Shown here piece after piece: positions 59,039-64,000 of a stretch of 64,000 nt of DNA. Position 1 is the first letter of the stretch, and every line of letters starts with the position of its first letter. The stretch comes from Agarophyton chilense (Eukaryota; Rhodophyta; Florideophyceae; Gracilariales; Gracilariaceae). Made by a program: the position numbers and the translations under genes. The stretch is taken from positions 1,116,001 to 1,180,000 of the forward strand of contig JARGXX010000071.1 in the NCBI GenBank assembly GCA_030374765.1, written 5' to 3'. The notes under the pieces are model-generated. The model saw only the letters and a list, made by a program, of their open reading frames with translations, did not search any database and was not told where the DNA came from.

Positions 59039-60949
59039 AGTAACGAGCAATAAGTGTGACAGATGGCAGTTGTTCCCAGCTGGTAATTTTGTTTCCGGAC
59101 GTAGGCTTGAGTACCCCTCAGACAACTCGGAGACATGAAATTGATCACTCCGAACGTGTACATAGCATTTTCGCAGAAGCGCACGTATCTGCCTTATTAG
59201 TTAAAGTTGTGGAACTCCCAGCTAAACCCATAGACATACGAAATAGATCATGTACTTTCTCCCGGCCTTATGACCGAATCAGCTCTAAAAGAAAACCTTA
59301 GTTTTGAGATGAGTAGCAGTATCACTACTAGTGAATTAAGGGGCGTTGTAAGTATGCGCTTCGGCAGTAACAAAAGCAATCAGGCCAACAAGTTCCTTTG
59401 TCTTAATCTTCCTTCCACGTTTTTACTCTTTGTGGGTTGTGGGTTCTGGGCTCCGGGCTCTGGGATCAAGCTCTCCCCTTATCATTGCCATGCTCGTCAT
59501 TTCGGCTTTACCCGTTTCTCGACTGACGAGCACGATTCACCGATCTAAGTCTCACGCACAGAATGCAGGCGCTGCAGGGCTTCTGCTTCGCGCTTTACTC
59601 TCGCGCTTTCCGCACCATCACGCGCCTTCTTGGCACGCTGCAACGTCAATGCTACAACTGCGCTATGAACACATCGTCATCACTTACTGTAAGGTTAACT
59701 ACCACAAACCTCGAAGGTCTTTGCGCTTGACTCTGGGACTGGATGAGCTTTTTTTACTTGAGAAGTGGGTACATTTAAAAGGCTGAAACCTAATTTTTAC
59801 AGGTGCGTTATGTTTCTCCTTTGCGCAATGCCTATCACCGGTATACATTTGGCTCTGGCAATCAGAGCCTAGAAGTATAACCGAGCCCATCTGTTCTTTT
59901 TTTCAGGTTGCGTACAAAAGCACGCAAAGGCGCAGAATCCTGAAGGATTCGAATAGTGCAGTCGTTTTGCAGAACATTTTCAATCGACATGAAAGCTGTG
60001 GGTCTTCCAAATCCTGTTTTACTTTGTTCAACACTGAAGCATTTTTGCGTTTTAATATTGTAGATCTTCCTAAGCTCTTCCCGAGTCCATTCTCTCCACT
60101 ACTTCGTTCAGAGCTGTTCAGATCATATTTGCTCTTCAAATTTGTGACAAAATTGTAGTTCATCTGCCACAACCTAACTTCACGCAAGCTACGGTTTTAC
60201 TTTTCTTCTCGCCAGGTACTGAATTGTCAGCGTTTGCAGCAATAAGGCTTGTCACTCTGAGAGTGCCCAGCGCAAAGCCTCAACTTGCTGCAAACAATGC
60301 ATGGCTAACAGTTGAATCTTTCTCTGACTTAAATTTGTCCGTATAAGATTCAGCTGATTAGGTAAAGCCTTATTATTTATTAGTACTTGGTAAGGTGTAA
60401 AAGACGGTGGAGTTGCTTTTTTGCATTGGTTTTTGTGCATGTTGAGTGCAGAAGTAATTCCAAGGCACGTTTTCGTTTGTGATGCTGTCCGTCACGGTCC
60501 TCGGTTTTTCGTTTCAGCCGCCAGATCCGCTTTCTCAAGGAAAGCGGCATGGCATCGAATGAAGGTGCGGCTTGGGTTGAGAGAATTGCGGAATGGCTGC
60601 AGGGAGGCGAGATTTATCTCGGGGCAAGCTGAAGGTGGTACACTGACCGTTTATTGGATGGCGGGTGGGTCGTCCTAAATAAAGCCTGTCTGATTGCTAA
60701 ACTGTACTACTAAAACCACTCACCGTTCCCATCATGGAGCGCGCGAAAAACTAGACCTTTTCGATTAGATTCGTTGCGATAGAGTGCACCTTTTGCCACG
60801 GAGTAAAGAGAACGCGACCACATCGTTCCAGGACAATTGATTTCAGCTTCGCTGTTGAACCGCTTCAAAAGAAACTTCAGACGCTTCATCATTCGTGTTG
60901 TTTTTTTAATCCCTGATTCGCAGTGTTTGTGCTCTTTTCTGTCTCCGCC
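59039..60949. other. Intergenic, nothing firmly recognised
   Basis: About 1.9 kb between the CNNM-like gene and the sterol dehydrogenase gene. Only short open stretches, including a 60-codon minus-strand frame at 60710-60892 that ends near a GTGAGT donor-like site but could not be extended convincingly. Confidence 0.5.
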
Positions 60950-62002
60950 ATGGTTCGATGTCTAGTGACGGGGGGGTCTGGCTTTTTGGGTCGTCATCTA
61001 ATCGATGCTTTGTTAGCAAAAAAAGATCCTGACGTGCGCATTGTAGTGTTTGACATCCGAACCTATGAGCATCATGGCTCAGTTGTTGGTGCTCCCATCG
61101 AGAGTTTTGCAGGTACGATCACCCAGTTAGGCGACGTCTTAAAGGTTTGTCACGAAATCGATATCGTGTTTCATTGCGCAACGGCAAATCCATTAGACAA
61201 TCAGAACGAATCATTGATGTGGGCTGTGAACGTGGAGGGAACAAAGAATCTCATTGAGGCTTGTAAACAGTGCAAAGTACCGAAATTGGTGTATGTTTCC
61301 TCCGCAAGCGTTGTATACGATGGTTCCCCGATGAATGGTGTTGATGAAAATCTGCCGTATCCATCGAAATTTACCGATTATTACTCGATGACAAAGGCGA
61401 AGGCAGAGCAGTTGGTGCTACAGGCAAATCGAAACTCTCTTCTTACTTGTGCTCTTCGGCCAAGTAGCATTTTCGGCGAACGCGACCCATCGTATGTACC
61501 AGCTTTGATAGAAAGCGGCAAACAAGGAAAGACGAAGTATGTGATTGGAAGCGGAAAGACGAAATGGGAGTTTACATATGTGAGAAACGTTGCCGATGCT
61601 TGCATAAAGGCTGCAGAACACCTTACGACCGACTCCCCACTTGGTGGTAACGCATACTTCATAACAAATGACGAAACATTCCTATTCTGGGATCATGTCG
61701 GGCTCATTCTTGACGGCCTGGGATACCCGAAACCTTCGGTGCATCTACCAATGACTCTTTGTTACGTAATTGCTGCTTTTCTTGAATTCATACTACTAAT
61801 CCTTTCGCCTTTCTATAAACCGAAGAAACCACCGGTTTTCACTCGTCAGAAAGTGAGATTTCTAACAACTAATAGAGTGATTTCTTGTGGCAAAGCGAAG
61901 AAGCATTTTGGATACAAGCCTTCTGTTTCTTTGAGAGAGGGCACTCGGAGGACCATAGAATATTTCAAACATCAGTCCCAATCAGGACCAAAGCAGCACT
62001 AG
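60950..62002 (+). CDS. 3-beta-hydroxysteroid dehydrogenase / sterol-4-alpha-carboxylate 3-dehydrogenase-like
   Basis: 350 residues from the ATG at 60950, which sits in a good eukaryotic context (CCGCCATGG). It is a short-chain dehydrogenase of the extended 3-beta-HSD type: NAD(P)-binding VTGGSGFLGRHL (6-17), VSSASVVYDG (117-125), and the catalytic YSMTK (Tyr145, Lys149). A hydrophobic helix near residues 268-289 fits membrane anchoring at the ER. Best match in role is the C-4 demethylation step of sterol synthesis (Erg26/NSDHL: oxidative decarboxylation of the 4-alpha-carboxysterol), or a plant 3-beta-HSD/D isoform. The exact substrate is inferred from family resemblance. No intron seen. Confidence 0.88.
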   Translation: MVRCLVTGGSGFLGRHLIDALLAKKDPDVRIVVFDIRTYEHHGSVVGAPIESFAGTITQLGDVLKVCHEIDIVFHCATANPLDNQNESLMWAVNVEGTKNLIEACKQCKVPKLVYVSSASVVYDGSPMNGVDENLPYPSKFTDYYSMTKAKAEQLVLQANRNSLLTCALRPSSIFGERDPSYVPALIESGKQGKTKYVIGSGKTKWEFTYVRNVADACIKAAEHLTTDSPLGGNAYFITNDETFLFWDHVGLILDGLGYPKPSVHLPMTLCYVIAAFLEFILLILSPFYKPKKPPVFTRQKVRFLTTNRVISCGKAKKHFGYKPSVSLREGTRRTIEYFKHQSQSGPKQH

Positions 62003-62201
62003 CAACTGGTTGCTGGAAATGAACAACAGAAATGGTTTCTTTGATGTTTGACCCTTTTGATTTGGATCAGATGCATCCCACCTTTGAGGGGATTCAAACC
62101 ATATGTACGATTAATTTTACGGACTTGAGCTCGACTTCAACAAACCCCGGGATACGGGGATGTCGCAATCATGTCCAATACGCTTGACGCTATTGAGCAA
62201 T

Positions 62202-64000
62202 TTATGAAGCGAACTCCAATGCAAGTTCTCTCATCGCTTCTATTCCCCTTCCCTTCTCTCTCCGTCGTCGTGCAAGATCTGTCTTCTGGTCGTTAAAAGG
62301 CTGCCTTTCGCCACTAGCTATAGCCCTGGCAATATCGCCCTTGTTTGATCCCATGTCCAACTGATCCATATCGCCATTCTCTCGACGTTTCCCGTTCCGG
62401 ACTTCTTTCATCAATTCAGCGAATTCTGCAGGTTTGTCGCTTAGTGTAAAAGACCGGGCGACATGTCCAAGATGTAGATTTCGAACGTGAAAGAAATGCC
62501 GTACCTCCCGAGCATGAGTAGCATAGGCCCTGCAGTACGCCTGAAATCCTGCAAGGGCCAATTGCTTCATACTTTCGTTTTCTTGAACGAGCTTTTCGAG
62601 ATTCTCTTGCACTACTGACGTCACAAACCTCATTGCGTAGGTAATGTTGTGCGGACTTTGTACTCTAAATTTAGGGTACATGCCTGCGAGAGCAGCAGAG
62701 CTGGATATTTCGGTTATTGACACACCGTGGCCTTCTAGTTTACCAATATATGCCCTCTCAGAAGGTAGCAGAAAGAGCAATGCATCACCTTGTGCCCCAA
62801 TTCGGGCAGTTCGACCGGCACGATGAAGATATTCCAGCTCCTCCCCTTGTCCACCGGTCGGAGGATCGTACTGGACAGCAAATGATAGGCCGCTCAAATC
62901 AAGCCCTCTTGCAGCAACATCAGTGCACAGCAGAACTGCTCTGCTGCTTTGTCTGAAGCCCCGAAGCGACTCCGTCCTGTCCTTTTGTGAATGATTTCCG
63001 TGAATGTGATAGATTTGTAAGGGTACAAATGATTCCTTGGGCCCTGTTTCCTTTTTTCTATCTAGTTCTTGCGGAAGCTTCAGTCTCTTGAACAAATCAT
63101 AATGAAAATCTACAGAGTCGCAAGTGCTGAAGAAAACGATTACTTTGCACGTTGGCACTTCGCTCTCCTCCTTGACTGAATTAACGTGTTTGAGAGCACG
63201 GAGCCTCAAAAAACATGCTAAAGTGACGAGGCGATGGCGTTGTTCGACGATGCAGAAATGCTGCTTGAGCTGGGTTGGCATTGCAAACTGACGTCTGGAA
63301 CCACTTGATTGTATGTTGACGGACACCTCAACAGGATCCTGCATCGAAAAGTTTGCAAGTCTTTCCACATCTTTGCGTAGCGTCGCAGAGAGGAGAATAT
63401 TTGACCTGATCTTATCAATCTCATTCTTTCTATCGAGCCTCTCGATAACCTCCTTAATCTCTCCTTCAAAGCCTAGATCAAGCAAACGATCTGCCTCGTC
63501 CAGGATTAGAAATTCACATGAATCGTGCGTGAAACTTTTCGTGTTTCTCAAATGGTCAAGAAGTCGACCAGGTGTTGCCACTAGAAGACTGATTCCTTTT
63601 CGAAGGCGGGCTTTCTCTCTTTTCTTGCTTTCGCCTCCGACAACAGACCCAGTAACTATCCAGTGCCAGGGGCGAAACAACTTGCTGGCCTCAACTTCAA
63701 CTTGATTGGCAAGCTCACGCGTTGGCACAACGACAATAGCCATTGCCCCATCTTCTCGAACTATCCGCCGCCTTCTATTTAGGAGATAATGAGCGATTGG
63801 TAAAAGGTATGCAAGTGTCTTTCCTGAGCCCGTCGCGCTTCGCACAAGGATGTCGATTGCCAGTTGCCCATCTTTGAGGTTCAACATGGTTTCCAACAGC
63901 TTTTCTTGTACTTTCGTGGGCATTTTAATGCTCATTCTTGATGTGAGATGATAACATATGGAACGATACAAGCCTAACTCTTCAAACGTTTTAGAAGAGA
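62202..64000 (-). CDS. DEAD-box RNA helicase, DDX31/Dbp7-like (N-terminus off right edge)
   Basis: An ATP-dependent RNA helicase of the nucleolar large-subunit assembly group. The frame is open to the right edge, where FEELGLY, the usual aromatic start of the Q-motif region, is already present, so the start codon lies outside. Motifs in order: RSATGSGKT (I), VVPTRELANQ (Ia), VATPGRLLDHL (Ib), LDEADRLLDLGF (II), LLSATL (III), VIVFFSTC (IV), LCTDVAARGLDL (V), YLHRAGRTARIG (VI). The C-terminal extension has an AGFQAYCRAYATH and FHVRNLHLGHVARSF region, matching the DUF4217-type tail of Dbp7/DDX31/Dbp4/DDX18 relatives; LDEADRLLDLGFE and the linker favour DDX31/Dbp7. The gene ends 199 bp from the convergent sterol dehydrogenase gene. 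Confidence 0.9.
   Translation of the reverse strand, partial: SSKTFEELGLYRSICYHLTSRMSIKMPTKVQEKLLETMLNLKDGQLAIDILVRSATGSGKTLAYLLPIAHYLLNRRRRIVREDGAMAIVVVPTRELANQVEVEASKLFRPWHWIVTGSVVGGESKKREKARLRKGISLLVATPGRLLDHLRNTKSFTHDSCEFLILDEADRLLDLGFEGEIKEVIERLDRKNEIDKIRSNILLSATLRKDVERLANFSMQDPVEVSVNIQSSGSRRQFAMPTQLKQHFCIVEQRHRLVTLACFLRLRALKHVNSVKEESEVPTCKVIVFFSTCDSVDFHYDLFKRLKLPQELDRKKETGPKESFVPLQIYHIHGNHSQKDRTESLRGFRQSSRAVLLCTDVAARGLDLSGLSFAVQYDPPTGGQGEELEYLHRAGRTARIGAQGDALLFLLPSERAYIGKLEGHGVSITEISSSAALAGMYPKFRVQSPHNITYAMRFVTSVVQENLEKLVQENESMKQLALAGFQAYCRAYATHAREVRHFFHVRNLHLGHVARSFTLSDKPAEFAELMKEVRNGKRRENGDMDQLDMGSNKGDIARAIASGERQPFNDQKTDLARRRREKGRGIEAMRELALEFAS

Noticed and set aside
60710-60892. 60-codon minus-strand frame, divergent from the sterol dehydrogenase gene, with a GTGAGT donor-like end
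   Set aside because: Joining to the nearest acceptor-like site did not give a longer open frame in the right phase, so a spliced small gene could not be supported.
60923-60949. Nine extra N-terminal codons for the sterol dehydrogenase from a GTG
   Set aside because: A GTG start is unlikely in a nuclear gene; the ATG at 60950 has a good context and leads straight into the nucleotide-binding motif.

Overview
The window is eukaryotic nuclear DNA. The host genes have few, short GT-AG introns, and one of them is a heme/chlorophyll-pathway enzyme with a plastid-type leader that shows no obvious bipartite secondary-plastid signal. A few compact host genes are separated by very large nests of chromodomain-bearing Ty3/gypsy LTR retrotransposons. 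This fits a multicellular red alga (Chondrus- or Gracilaria-like). That assignment is an inference from gene style and content; nothing in the window proves the species.

Layout. 1-7390: a mosaic of broken Ty3/gypsy pieces (family A on minus, family B on plus). 7391-11530: remains of a second retroelement type, DIRS-like in its reverse transcriptase and RNase H. 12622-14828: two related secreted cysteine-rich protein genes, tail to tail, one without introns and one with two. 16970-20704: porphobilinogen deaminase (plus) and Elongator subunit 2 (minus), tail to tail. 20705-23092: no gene seen. 23093-50700: one block of three nested or fused Ty3/gypsy elements, all on minus. Element C (23093 to about 34100) has a long open pol. 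It is fused at its 5' side to a fragment of element B, and B is split by the LTR-complete element A (35974-46620; 5-bp target duplication AAGAG). 50700-56200: very old decayed transposon sequence. 57009-59038: a CNNM/DUF21-CBS membrane protein. 60950-62002: a sterol-type 3-beta-hydroxysteroid dehydrogenase. 62202 to beyond the right edge: a DDX31/Dbp7-like DEAD-box helicase.

The most unusual feature is a large open reading frame on the strand opposite to gag-pol, found at the same place in two diverged elements (C: 24517-26454; A: about 36665-38492, broken). In both it starts 25-41 bp inside the inner edge of the 3' LTR with a similar N-terminus, shares a conserved core, and ends tail to tail with pol. 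In both it is followed by a similar AATAAAA...GTGACTT...GTGT poly(A)-like site. Both LTRs carry a symmetric ACTATATA core about 340-360 bp upstream of it. This suggests an antisense accessory gene driven by a two-way LTR promoter. I recognise no domain in its product.

The host genes are ordinary single-function genes (tetrapyrrole synthesis, tRNA-modification complex, ion transport or sensing, sterol demethylation, ribosome biogenesis) and do not form a pathway cluster.
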